Shown: positions 1 to 6,196 of the stretch, piece after piece
How the letters are laid out: every line of letters starts with the position of its first letter
Numbering within the stretch: the stretch's first letter is position 1
Source of the DNA: Tardiphaga sp.
Lineage (GTDB): Bacteria; Pseudomonadota; Alphaproteobacteria; Rhizobiales; Xanthobacteraceae
Reading direction: 5' to 3'
Assembly (NCBI GenBank): GCA_028290765.1
Contig: JAQGJF010000980.1
Span: 1 to 12,246 of the forward strand
DNA length: 12,246 nucleotides
Made by a program: the position numbers and the translations under genes
The notes under the pieces: model-generated
What the model saw: only the letters and a program-made list of their open reading frames with translations
Database searches by the model: none
Told to the model about the DNA's origin: nothing

Positions 1-25
1 GAATCCCCAACATGAATTTGCAAGA

Positions 26-54
26 AAATTGGCGCCGGAGCCCCAATTTCCGGC
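26..54. repeat. Two overlapping, mutually exclusive inverted repeats
   Basis: AAATTGG at 26-32 pairs with CCAATTT at 43-49. GCCGGA at 34-39 pairs with TCCGGC at 49-54. The two stems share bases and cannot form together. On the minus strand the second stem is followed by a weak T-rich stretch, so it could act as a back-up terminator. No function is proven. Confidence 0.3.
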
Positions 55-73
55 AAATCCATTTGCTGCAATT

Positions 74-93
74 CCGGCGATTTCTATTGCCGG
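74..93. repeat. Short stem-loop
   Basis: CCGGCGAT at 74-81 and ATTGCCGG at 86-93 form an 8-bp stem with one G-T wobble and a four-base loop. There is no T run directly after it on either strand, so it is recorded as a structure only. Confidence 0.3.
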
Positions 94-189
94 TCAACCA
101 CTTCGGGATATTTCACGGACGACTAGAACCTTAATGGAGGATTAGCGCAGCGTACCGTCAACTCCATGCAACACGCACATACGCTCGGT

Positions 190-226
190 CCATCAAAATG
201 TTGGAAGATCGATGGCTGCGATCTTC
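190..226 (-). terminator. Candidate intrinsic terminator of the minus-strand operon
   Basis: A perfect 8-bp stem (GAAGATCG at 204-211 against CGATCTTC at 219-226) closes a 7-base loop. Read on the minus strand it is followed within about five bases by a TTTT run (inside 190-203). It lies roughly 100 bases past the stop codon of the last gene. The stem is only half GC and the T run is short, so this is a plausible but not strong Rho-independent terminator. Confidence 0.4.
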
Positions 227-321
227 GAGCTGCTGCCCATAGTAGTCTGATGGTCACAGATTCAAGGACGGCGCCCTTGGTCAATGCTCAAGATCCAGTT
301 GGTCAAGCTCGACAGTCGCGA

Positions 322-1188
322 TCACAGTTCGGCCAGTCGACACTCGCCACGATCGAGTACGAGTTCGTCACGTTCGAGCGCCCTCGTACGAAAGCGAACA
401 GTTGGGCCATCGGCGAACAATTCAACGCGGATCGTATCGCCGGGGAACGCCGGTCGGACGAAGCGCGCCGACATCGACGTAAGCCGTTCCGGCCGTCGCG
501 GCGCGCAGTGTTTCAAAATAGCGCGGCAGGCCAGTCCCATCGTGTTGAGACCATGCGAGATCGGTCGCTCGAAGCCCGCACTTCGCGCGACGACAGGGTC
601 GGCGTGAATGGGCATATAGTCGCGGCTCGCGAGCCGGTAGAACAATGCGGCTTGCCTTGCCGTGCTGTAATCGAAGCTCGCGGTCGGCGGCCCTTCTGGA
701 TGAAGCGGAGGTAGCGGCTCTGACGGGGAACCAAAGCCACCACCGCCGCCATCGCCGCGCAGGAATTGTACTGAATGCAGACTGGCGAGGTGCTCCCTTG
801 TTTGCGCGTCGATGATCTCGGTGTCGAAGCCGATCAGCGCCCCACGGCCCGGCCCCTTGTCTTGCACGTATCGTATGAGGTGTTCGGCTCGAATCGAGCC
901 TTGCAGCGACAGCGGTCGATGCAAGGTGAAGCGCTGCTCGCCGTGCACAATCTGCGTCCACGCGATTCCGGTGGCCGGGTCGGCGTGCCAGAAAGGCGGC
1001 CAGCCCAGGGTGACGCAAAGGCTCGGAACCGGCTGCTGCAGGCGCCCCTCGAAGACGTAGAGCAGTTCGTCTTCGTCCAGCGGGTTGTCGCCCATGCCGA
1101 GGCTCAGGGCATAGAGAGCGGCGTCGCGCCAGTCGTAGCTTTGCTCGACGGGTGCAAAAATGCGGCTCATCACGTGATCGAGGTTCAT
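322..1188 (-). CDS. MaoC-like (R)-specific enoyl-CoA hydratase (hydratase 2 type)
   Basis: This 288-residue protein is predicted to hydrate 2-enoyl-CoA to 3-hydroxyacyl-CoA in beta-oxidation. Its length fits the double-hotdog hydratase 2 family: an N-terminal pseudo-hotdog (about 1-145), a Gly-rich linker (147-153) and a C-terminal MaoC hotdog (about 170-288). The hydratase 2 signature lies at 184-197, with the catalytic pair D190 and H195 present, followed by the conserved HGL segment at 212-214. Two signature positions are unusual: the usual Gly before the Asp is R189, and the usual Asn of D-x-N-P is M192. The family is R-specific, which would pair with the SDR encoded just upstream (53-base gap). 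The ATG at 1188 is preceded by a strong AGGAGG site about 11 bases away. It is the last gene of the operon. The family call is firm; substrate and activity are inferred. Confidence 0.85.
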   Translation of the reverse strand: MNLDHVMSRIFAPVEQSYDWRDAALYALSLGMGDNPLDEDELLYVFEGRLQQPVPSLCVTLGWPPFWHADPATGIAWTQIVHGEQRFTLHRPLSLQGSIRAEHLIRYVQDKGPGRGALIGFDTEIIDAQTREHLASLHSVQFLRGDGGGGGFGSPSEPLPPLHPEGPPTASFDYSTARQAALFYRLASRDYMPIHADPVVARSAGFERPISHGLNTMGLACRAILKHCAPRRPERLTSMSARFVRPAFPGDTIRVELFADGPTVRFRTRALERDELVLDRGECRLAEL

Positions 1189-1241
1189 CGGTCGCTATGC
1201 CTCCTGCAATCTGTTGCGTATGAACCGGAGGTTGCCCGATC

Positions 1242-2066
1242 TCAGTTCGGGGTCAGCACCGCGCCGCCGCAGACCGAAATCACTTGCCCGGTGACGTATT
1301 GCGACAGATCGGTGGTCAGGAATTCGAGCACGCCGGCGCAGTCCTCGACTTGTCCGAGGCGTCGCAACGGAATGCGGTCGGCCTCTTCGTTGGTACCGAT
1401 GTGTCGCAAGGCGGCCTGGGCTGCGACACGCGAGGTCATCATGATCCCCGGTGCGAGACAATTGGCCCGGATTCCGAAAGGCCCGAGTTCGGCGGCGAGA
1501 TACCGCGTGTAATGGGTGAGCGCCGCCTTGGCGGCGGAGTAGGCGGCGAGCAAACCTTGCTGATAGGTCGTAATGCCCGATTGCGAAGAGATGTTGACGA
1601 TGACGCCCGATCTCTGCGACTTCATGATTGCGGCTGCCGCCTGGCAACAGTGAACCGCGCTCATGTAGTTGATGTCGAGCAGAAAGCGGGTGTCTTGCTC
1701 CGGCGTCTCGGATGCGCGGCTGCGCTCGGTAGGGGTCAGAGCGCCACCGGCGTTGTTGACCAGAATGTCGATGCGTCCGAACGCCTCATGCGCCTTGCGG
1801 ATGGCGCCTACGGCCTCGTCGTGTTGCGCGAGATCCGCCTGGATCCCCACACTTCGCCGGCCAAGCCGCTCGATCTCCGCGGCCACGCTCTCCTCGGTCA
1901 AAGCCTCGCCGTATTCCCGGGCCGCATCGAGCCGGATGTCCACGACTGCGACATCCGCCCCGAGCGCGGCGAGCCGCAGCGCGTAGGCGCGACCGAGGCC
2001 GCGTGCTGCTCCCGTGACGATAGCGGTCTTGCCCGCCAGCTTGCCTGCTATTGCATGTCCATTCAT
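1242..2066 (-). CDS. SDR-family oxidoreductase, probable 3-hydroxyacyl-CoA dehydrogenase
   Basis: A classical short-chain dehydrogenase/reductase of 274 residues, the usual length for the FabG-like branch. The dinucleotide-binding motif TGAARGLG is at 18-25, NNAG at 104-107, and the catalytic tetrad is N133, S161, Y176 and K180 (YSAAK). An acidic residue, D43, ends the second beta strand, which favours NAD(H) over NADP(H). It lies directly between a complete acyl-CoA dehydrogenase gene (33-base gap) and a hydratase 2 gene. The most likely role is therefore oxidation of a (3R)-hydroxyacyl-CoA, like the dehydrogenase part of peroxisomal MFE-2. It could instead act on another alcohol or keto intermediate, because SDR substrates cannot be read from sequence. 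A GAGG ribosome site sits eight bases before the ATG at 2066. Confidence 0.87.
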   Translation of the reverse strand: MNGHAIAGKLAGKTAIVTGAARGLGRAYALRLAALGADVAVVDIRLDAAREYGEALTEESVAAEIERLGRRSVGIQADLAQHDEAVGAIRKAHEAFGRIDILVNNAGGALTPTERSRASETPEQDTRFLLDINYMSAVHCCQAAAAIMKSQRSGVIVNISSQSGITTYQQGLLAAYSAAKAALTHYTRYLAAELGPFGIRANCLAPGIMMTSRVAAQAALRHIGTNEEADRIPLRRLGQVEDCAGVLEFLTTDLSQYVTGQVISVCGGAVLTPN

Positions 2067-2099
2067 GGTGACGACCTCATTGGAAAAACAACGCGAGCG

Positions 2100-3242
2100 C
2101 TAGTTCAGCTCCTTGGGCGTGTATCCGAGCAGATCCCGCGCGATGATCAGGCGCTGGATTTCTGCGGTGCCCTCGTAAATGTCGAAGATGCGGGCGTCGC
2201 GGAACCATTTTTCCGGCAGGTGATCCGCCGAAAGGCCGCAAGCCCCCAGGACCTCGATACAAGCCTGGGTCACTTTGCGCGCCAATTGCCCTCCCATCGC
2301 CTTGGCGACCGAGGAATCGATTTTCCCCGGGCCTTCGCGTTGTTCGACCCATTTTGCCCGCACCACCGAAAGCCAGGTTGCTTCCCATTCCGCCTCCAGG
2401 CGCATCAGCCGCTCCGCTGCAGCCGGTTGCCAGATCGGAGACGCGTTGTAGTCCGGCTCGATGCCGATCTCGCGCAACCTCTCCCAGGTGAAATCCAACG
2501 CGGCACGCGACACGCCGAGAGCGTAGGCGGCGACCACGGGTCGCGACTCGCTGAAGGACTGCAGCGTTTTCTTCAGGTCGCCGTCGATATGATTAAAGGC
2601 CGGGATCCGGCAGTCTGAAAACGACAAAGCGGCGGTGTCTTCCCAGCGGATTCCCATTTTACGGATCTGCTTGCCGACGGCAAAACCCGGCGTTCCTTTC
2701 TCGACGAGAAAGGTCGACAGCTGCTGCGGGCGATCCGGATGAAACATGCGCGCAAGCAGCAGAACGGCGTCGCAGCCGTGCGCGTAAGTGATGAAGATCT
2801 TCTCGCCGTTGACGACCCATTCGTTGGTGTGGGGATCGTAACGAGCCGAGGTTCTGGTCGAGGCCGGATCCGAGCCGCCAACCGGTTCGGTCAGGCCGAT
2901 GGCGAGGGTCTTGCCGCGCCAGCGCGCATACTGTGCCGGGGTGCCAGCGATCTTGAGCACCGTATTGCCCAATGAATACCGCACCTCGCGCAGTGGGACG
3001 CCGCCATACCAGGCTTCGAGATAGATCAGGGCGTTGATGATCTTGTGTCCGCTGATCTCGTCGGCGCAGGCGTCCAGCATGGCATGAACGTTCGGCAGCC
3101 CCTCCGCCTCGGGATATTGCGCCGGCAACAACTGATCTTCGTCGTTTTCGAAGTCGCGTGCATATTTTGCTGCCAGCTTGGCTTGGCGGCGTGCTTCGCT
3201 GAGGATCTCCTGATCCCGGTCGGTGAGCTTGAAGCTGATCAT
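2100..3242 (-). CDS. Acyl-CoA dehydrogenase, complete catalytic subunit
   Basis: A 380-residue flavoprotein of the acyl-CoA dehydrogenase superfamily, which introduces a 2,3 double bond into an acyl-CoA and passes electrons to ETF. The FAD/substrate motif LTEPVGGSD is at 117-125, and the catalytic base is E357 in YEGTAEIQ (356-363), the usual C-terminal position. An N-terminal helical domain, a middle beta domain and a C-terminal helical domain are all represented. Its start resembles that of the gene just upstream (MISFKLT against MISFALT). That upstream gene encodes a degenerate homologue only 30 bases away, so the two may form a heteromeric enzyme. A purine-rich AGAGAGG ribosome site lies five bases before the ATG. 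The substrate is not identifiable; a branched or cyclic acyl-CoA is a guess from context. Confidence 0.9.
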   Translation of the reverse strand: MISFKLTDRDQEILSEARRQAKLAAKYARDFENDEDQLLPAQYPEAEGLPNVHAMLDACADEISGHKIINALIYLEAWYGGVPLREVRYSLGNTVLKIAGTPAQYARWRGKTLAIGLTEPVGGSDPASTRTSARYDPHTNEWVVNGEKIFITYAHGCDAVLLLARMFHPDRPQQLSTFLVEKGTPGFAVGKQIRKMGIRWEDTAALSFSDCRIPAFNHIDGDLKKTLQSFSESRPVVAAYALGVSRAALDFTWERLREIGIEPDYNASPIWQPAAAERLMRLEAEWEATWLSVVRAKWVEQREGPGKIDSSVAKAMGGQLARKVTQACIEVLGACGLSADHLPEKWFRDARIFDIYEGTAEIQRLIIARDLLGYTPKELN

Positions 3243-3272
3243 GTCGGCCTCTCTTCTTGGGGCAATCCCTGG

Positions 3273-4358
3273 TCAAGCACCGATCAGCCCATCGAGGACA
3301 GACAAGGATCGTGCGTTGCGGTACCACATCTCCAGCGGCAGATCCCTGGTGAAGCCGTGTCCGCCAAACACCTGCAGGCCCTCGTCGGCAATGCGCATCG
3401 CCGCGTCGGTCGCGAACAGCTGGGCCAATCTGGCGCTGCGTTGCGCGCTGGGCGCGGCGTCCAGTTCGGCCGCGGCCTTCAATCCCATCCATCGCATCGA
3501 GCCAAGCGCGATGTGCATGTCGGCCAGCTTGAAGGCAATGCTTTGTTTCCTGGCGATCGCCTCGCCATGGACCACGCGCTCCTTCGTGTAAGGCAGCGTA
3601 GTGTCGAACACCGCGTGTGACAGGCCGGTGAGAATGGCGCTCAGCGCGACCCGGGATGAATCGATAATTCTCTGAACGTTGGCGCCGGCGTTCTCGCCCA
3701 ACCGCATGGTTGCGGGTACGAACACGTTTTCCATGGCGATATCGGCCATGGCTGAAGCCCGCAGGCCGAGGGTCTCCCTGGGAGCGGATATTTTGACGCC
3801 AGCCTCGTGTGTCGGCACGATGAACGCCTCGTCTGTGCCGTCGCATGTTGCCAGGACCAGAACATGACTGCACTGCGCTGCCATCGGAACAAGCGCCTTC
3901 GCTCCCGAGAGCCGGTAGCCGTTTTCGGCCTTGAGGGCTTTCATCGGCCGTCCAGCCCCATTGAACCAGCCCGAATCGACATGGCCGATGGCCGAATAAT
4001 TTGGCTGGTTCCGCAGGAATAGCGGCAGCAGATCGTGTCGCTGGCGCTCCGAGCCTTGCTCGGCTATGGCCTTTACGAATCCGAGCGGAGCTGCGATCGC
4101 CAGAGCGGCCGTAGCATCGCCTCGCGCCAGCTCTTCGAGTAGCAGCGCATTCTGCACCGTTGGCTGCTCGGACGATCCGGCATCCCTGTCGGCGGCGGCC
4201 TGAACCAATCCCAGATCCCAAACGGGGGACATGATCGATGTCGGCAATTCGTTCGCTTCGTCCGCCGCGCGGGCTGCCGGCGCAAGCACCGAAAGGGCGA
4301 AGTCGGCGACTACCGAGCATGCGATCTCCTGCTGTTCGGTCAGTGCAAATGAAATCAT
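3273..4358 (-). CDS. Acyl-CoA dehydrogenase-like protein lacking the catalytic Glu and C-terminus (probable partner subunit)
   Basis: This 361-residue acyl-CoA dehydrogenase homologue looks catalytically crippled. Where its neighbour has YEGTAEIQ plus a final helix, this protein reads LDGL at 355-358 and ends at residue 361. The catalytic Glu is therefore Asp (D356), and about two dozen C-terminal residues are absent. The alternative isovaleryl-type base position is Ser (S235). The usual LTEP-x-x-GSD motif is replaced by GHVDSG (125-130). The FGGHGFTRD segment (331-339) is well kept, which suggests a selected protein rather than a decaying one. The start at 4358 was chosen over an ATG at 4418 because a GGAAGGGG ribosome site precedes it, it matches the start of the neighbouring ACAD, and the longer form would run into the histidine phosphatase gene. 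Possible roles are a structural subunit of a heteromeric ACAD or a non-dehydrogenase function. Confidence 0.85.
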   Translation of the reverse strand: MISFALTEQQEIACSVVADFALSVLAPAARAADEANELPTSIMSPVWDLGLVQAAADRDAGSSEQPTVQNALLLEELARGDATAALAIAAPLGFVKAIAEQGSERQRHDLLPLFLRNQPNYSAIGHVDSGWFNGAGRPMKALKAENGYRLSGAKALVPMAAQCSHVLVLATCDGTDEAFIVPTHEAGVKISAPRETLGLRASAMADIAMENVFVPATMRLGENAGANVQRIIDSSRVALSAILTGLSHAVFDTTLPYTKERVVHGEAIARKQSIAFKLADMHIALGSMRWMGLKAAAELDAAPSAQRSARLAQLFATDAAMRIADEGLQVFGGHGFTRDLPLEMWYRNARSLSVLDGLIGA

Positions 4359-4363
4359 CCGTG

Positions 4364-4371
4364 CCCCTTCC
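4364..4371 (-). promoter_or_regulatory. Ribosome binding site fixing the start at 4358
   Basis: GGAAGGGG, read on the minus strand, lies five bases before the ATG at 4358. It supports the shorter form of the degenerate acyl-CoA dehydrogenase-like protein. The upstream ATG at 4418 would lie inside the histidine phosphatase coding sequence. Confidence 0.7.
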
Positions 4372-4380
4372 GGCAGTTCA

Positions 4381-4980
4381 CTACATTGCCTCGGGCCACG
4401 CGTGATGGCCGCTTTCATTGACGCTCACTACGCCGATGCTTCCGTCGTCCCGCGCGCGCAGCCGCGTGACGGAGCCGTAGCCCGGAAGAAAATGGATGAT
4501 GCCGTCGAGCCGAAGCGCCCGGGAAAGAACCACATTGATCGGAAGGCCATGGGTGAAAACGGCAATCCGTGCCTTCGGATCGCCCTCGCGCGCGATGTCC
4601 GCGAGTGCGGCCAGCACGCTCGCGCGAAATTTCACAGGGTCCGCGCCAAGGTAGCGAATGGGATCCGCCAGAAAGCGCCGCCATTCCTCGCCTCCCTGAG
4701 CGCGCAGCGTTTCGGTCGAGCGATATCGGCTTTGCCGCCGATCGGCTTCCGCCCAACCTTCCACTATGTCGATCGGCAATCCGCTAAGCTCCGCGAGCGG
4801 CTCCGCGGTTTGATGCGCCCGCGTCAACGGACTAGCGACAATGCGGGTGATGCCTTCGCGGGCGAGCAGTGTTGCGACCGCGCGGGCTTGACGCCGGCCA
4901 TCCGCATTCAGTGGAGGATCGTTGGGTTGCGCGGGATCGTTTTCATCAGGCCGGCCGTGGCGCACCAGGACAACTCTCAT
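4381..4980 (-). CDS. Histidine phosphatase family protein (phosphoglycerate mutase-like)
   Basis: A 199-residue member of the histidine phosphatase superfamily, which hydrolyses or transfers phosphate through a phospho-histidine. The signature RHG is at 7-9, with H8 as the expected phospho-acceptor. R54 in SPLTRAHQTA and H144 in FTHGLPIN complete the usual phosphate pocket. The size is that of a single-domain phosphatase. It is unlikely to be a glycolytic mutase, because it sits inside a beta-oxidation operon that also encodes an APH-type kinase. It may remove phosphate from a phosphorylated acyl or CoA intermediate, but no substrate is evident. It lies 64 bases after the racemase gene and 22 bases before the degenerate ACAD gene. 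No clear Shine-Dalgarno precedes the ATG at 4980. Confidence 0.88.
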   Translation of the reverse strand: MRVVLVRHGRPDENDPAQPNDPPLNADGRRQARAVATLLAREGITRIVASPLTRAHQTAEPLAELSGLPIDIVEGWAEADRRQSRYRSTETLRAQGGEEWRRFLADPIRYLGADPVKFRASVLAALADIAREGDPKARIAVFTHGLPINVVLSRALRLDGIIHFLPGYGSVTRLRARDDGSIGVVSVNESGHHAWPEAM

Positions 4981-5044
4981 GATCGCCGGCTTTCGGATTT
5001 GCGCACCACAGTCCCGTGGAACTCATGTCGTCGGCGGAGCGGCG

Positions 5045-6196
5045 TCATGACTGCACCATGGCCATGGAGCTTTCCAATGCCGCAATGTCGGCCTCGGACA
5101 ATCCCCATTCGTTCAAGACCTCACGGCTGTGCTGGCCAGCTGCCGGGGCAGGGCGCCGCAGCGTGGCGGGCGTGCGGTCAAACCGCGGAGCCGGACTGGG
5201 ATGCCGGACGCCGTCGAAATCGGCATAGACCTTGCGCGCGTGCATATGCGGATGCGCCGCGGCCTCGTCGATGGTCAATACCGGGCTGAGGCAAGCGTCG
5301 CGGCCCGCAGTCGCCTCGATCCACTCGGCGCATGTCCGGGTGTGAAAAATCGCGGCGAAACGTTCGCGCATTTTTGGCCAGGCGCTGCGATCGTTCTGCG
5401 CGGGCAGCGATTCATCAGCCAGTCCCAGCGCTCGAAGCAGGGCTTCGTAGAACTGCGGTTCCATCGCACCGACGGCGATGAACTTGCCGTCTTGCGTCTC
5501 GTAGGTGCCGTAATAGGGCGCGCCACCGTCGACCACATTGCTGGAGCGTTGCGTGGTCCAGCTGCCGAATTGGCTGAATGCCTGAAACGCCGACATCAGG
5601 TTGGTCACGCCATCGAGCATTGCGGCGTCGACGACCTGGCCACGCCCCGAATTTTGTACCTCGAAAGCTGCCGAGAGTATCCCGACCGCGAGATAAAGCG
5701 CGCCGCCGCCAAGATCCGCCACGAGATTCAGCGGCGGCGGAGGCGGTCGATCGGCACCGCCAATGCAATAGAGCGCCCCGCTCATCGCGAGGTAGTTGAT
5801 GTCGTGGCCGGCCTCCTGCGCGAGCGGCCCGTCCTGACCCCATCCGGTCATTCGTCCATAGATCAGACGCGGGTTCGCCTCCAGGCAGGCCTGCGGTCCC
5901 AGCCCCAGCCGTTCGGCGACGCCGGGACGAAATCCTTCGACCAAAGCATTGGCGCGCGGCAGCAGCTGCAGCAGCGTGCGCACAGCGGCGGGCTGCTTCA
6001 GGTCCAGCGCGACCGATCGCTTGTTGCGATTGTAGAAATCGAAGCGCGGCGGCAGATCGGGAGGCGCGTCCGCGTGCGGGATCCGGTCGATGCGCACGAC
6101 GTCGGCGCCGAGGTCGGCCAGCAGCGCGCCGGCAAAGGGGGCAGGGCCGATCGCACCCAACTCCATGATCCGGAAGCCGTGCAGTGGTCCGCTCAT
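5045..6196 (-). CDS. Alpha-methylacyl-CoA racemase (family III CoA-transferase fold)
   Basis: A 383-residue CaiB/BaiF-fold protein that strongly resembles the Mycobacterium tuberculosis racemase MCR throughout, as I recall that sequence. It should interconvert (2R)- and (2S)-2-methylacyl-CoA esters. The catalytic residues known for MCR are all in matching motifs: H131 in AGHDINY, D161 in ADLGGG and E246 in MEPQFY. The segments MTGWGQ (116-121) and DGGAPYY (223-229) also match. The start at 6196 was preferred over the ATG at 6229. It overlaps the stop of the preceding dehydrogenase gene as ATGA, has GGGAG six bases upstream, and aligns with the family N-terminus (SGPLHGFRI). It implies a methyl-branched substrate, as in isoprenoid or steroid side-chain degradation. 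A CoA-transferase role is less likely because the racemase His and Glu are kept. Confidence 0.92.
   Translation of the reverse strand: MSGPLHGFRIMELGAIGPAPFAGALLADLGADVVRIDRIPHADAPPDLPPRFDFYNRNKRSVALDLKQPAAVRTLLQLLPRANALVEGFRPGVAERLGLGPQACLEANPRLIYGRMTGWGQDGPLAQEAGHDINYLAMSGALYCIGGADRPPPPPLNLVADLGGGALYLAVGILSAAFEVQNSGRGQVVDAAMLDGVTNLMSAFQAFSQFGSWTTQRSSNVVDGGAPYYGTYETQDGKFIAVGAMEPQFYEALLRALGLADESLPAQNDRSAWPKMRERFAAIFHTRTCAEWIEATAGRDACLSPVLTIDEAAAHPHMHARKVYADFDGVRHPSPAPRFDRTPATLRRPAPAAGQHSREVLNEWGLSEADIAALESSMAMVQS

Larger units (their letters stand above)
1..321. other. Non-coding region downstream of the minus-strand operon
   Basis: No convincing gene was found in this stretch. On the minus strand every ATG I traced here runs into a stop within about 15 codons, and the plus-strand frame that opens at 166 is an antisense shadow of the hydratase gene. 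The region holds three small hairpins (26-54, 74-93 and 204-226) and a direct repeat of TTGGTCAA at 277-284 and 299-306. The hairpin at 204-226 is the best candidate for ending the operon. Nothing else recognisable was seen. Confidence 0.6.

Noticed and set aside
277..306. Direct repeat TTGGTCAA spaced 22 bases apart as a possible attachment or regulatory site
   Set aside because: There are only two eight-base copies, the second close to the end of a coding sequence, with no associated mobile gene. Chance is sufficient.
166..714. Plus-strand open frame of 182 codons at the window start
   Set aside because: Most of it is antisense to the hydratase gene, with low-complexity Arg-rich composition, no family resemblance and no ribosome binding site that stands out.
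1284..2618. Plus-strand open frame of 444 codons antisense to the SDR and ACAD genes
   Set aside because: There are no recognisable domains, and it overlaps two well-supported minus-strand genes. Similar antisense frames at 4231-5289, 5129-6298, 6295-7230, 7259-8200, 8317-9297 and 9600-10514 were rejected for the same reason.
2659..4320. Long open frame of 553 codons on the minus strand, across both tandem ACAD genes
   Set aside because: It is Arg-rich with no family motif, and lies in another frame over two genes that have clear ACAD motifs. Long shadow frames are expected in GC-rich coding DNA.
4381..4980. Glycolytic phosphoglycerate mutase
   Set aside because: The RHG motif is shared, but the protein is a short single-domain phosphatase type in a fatty-acid catabolic operon.
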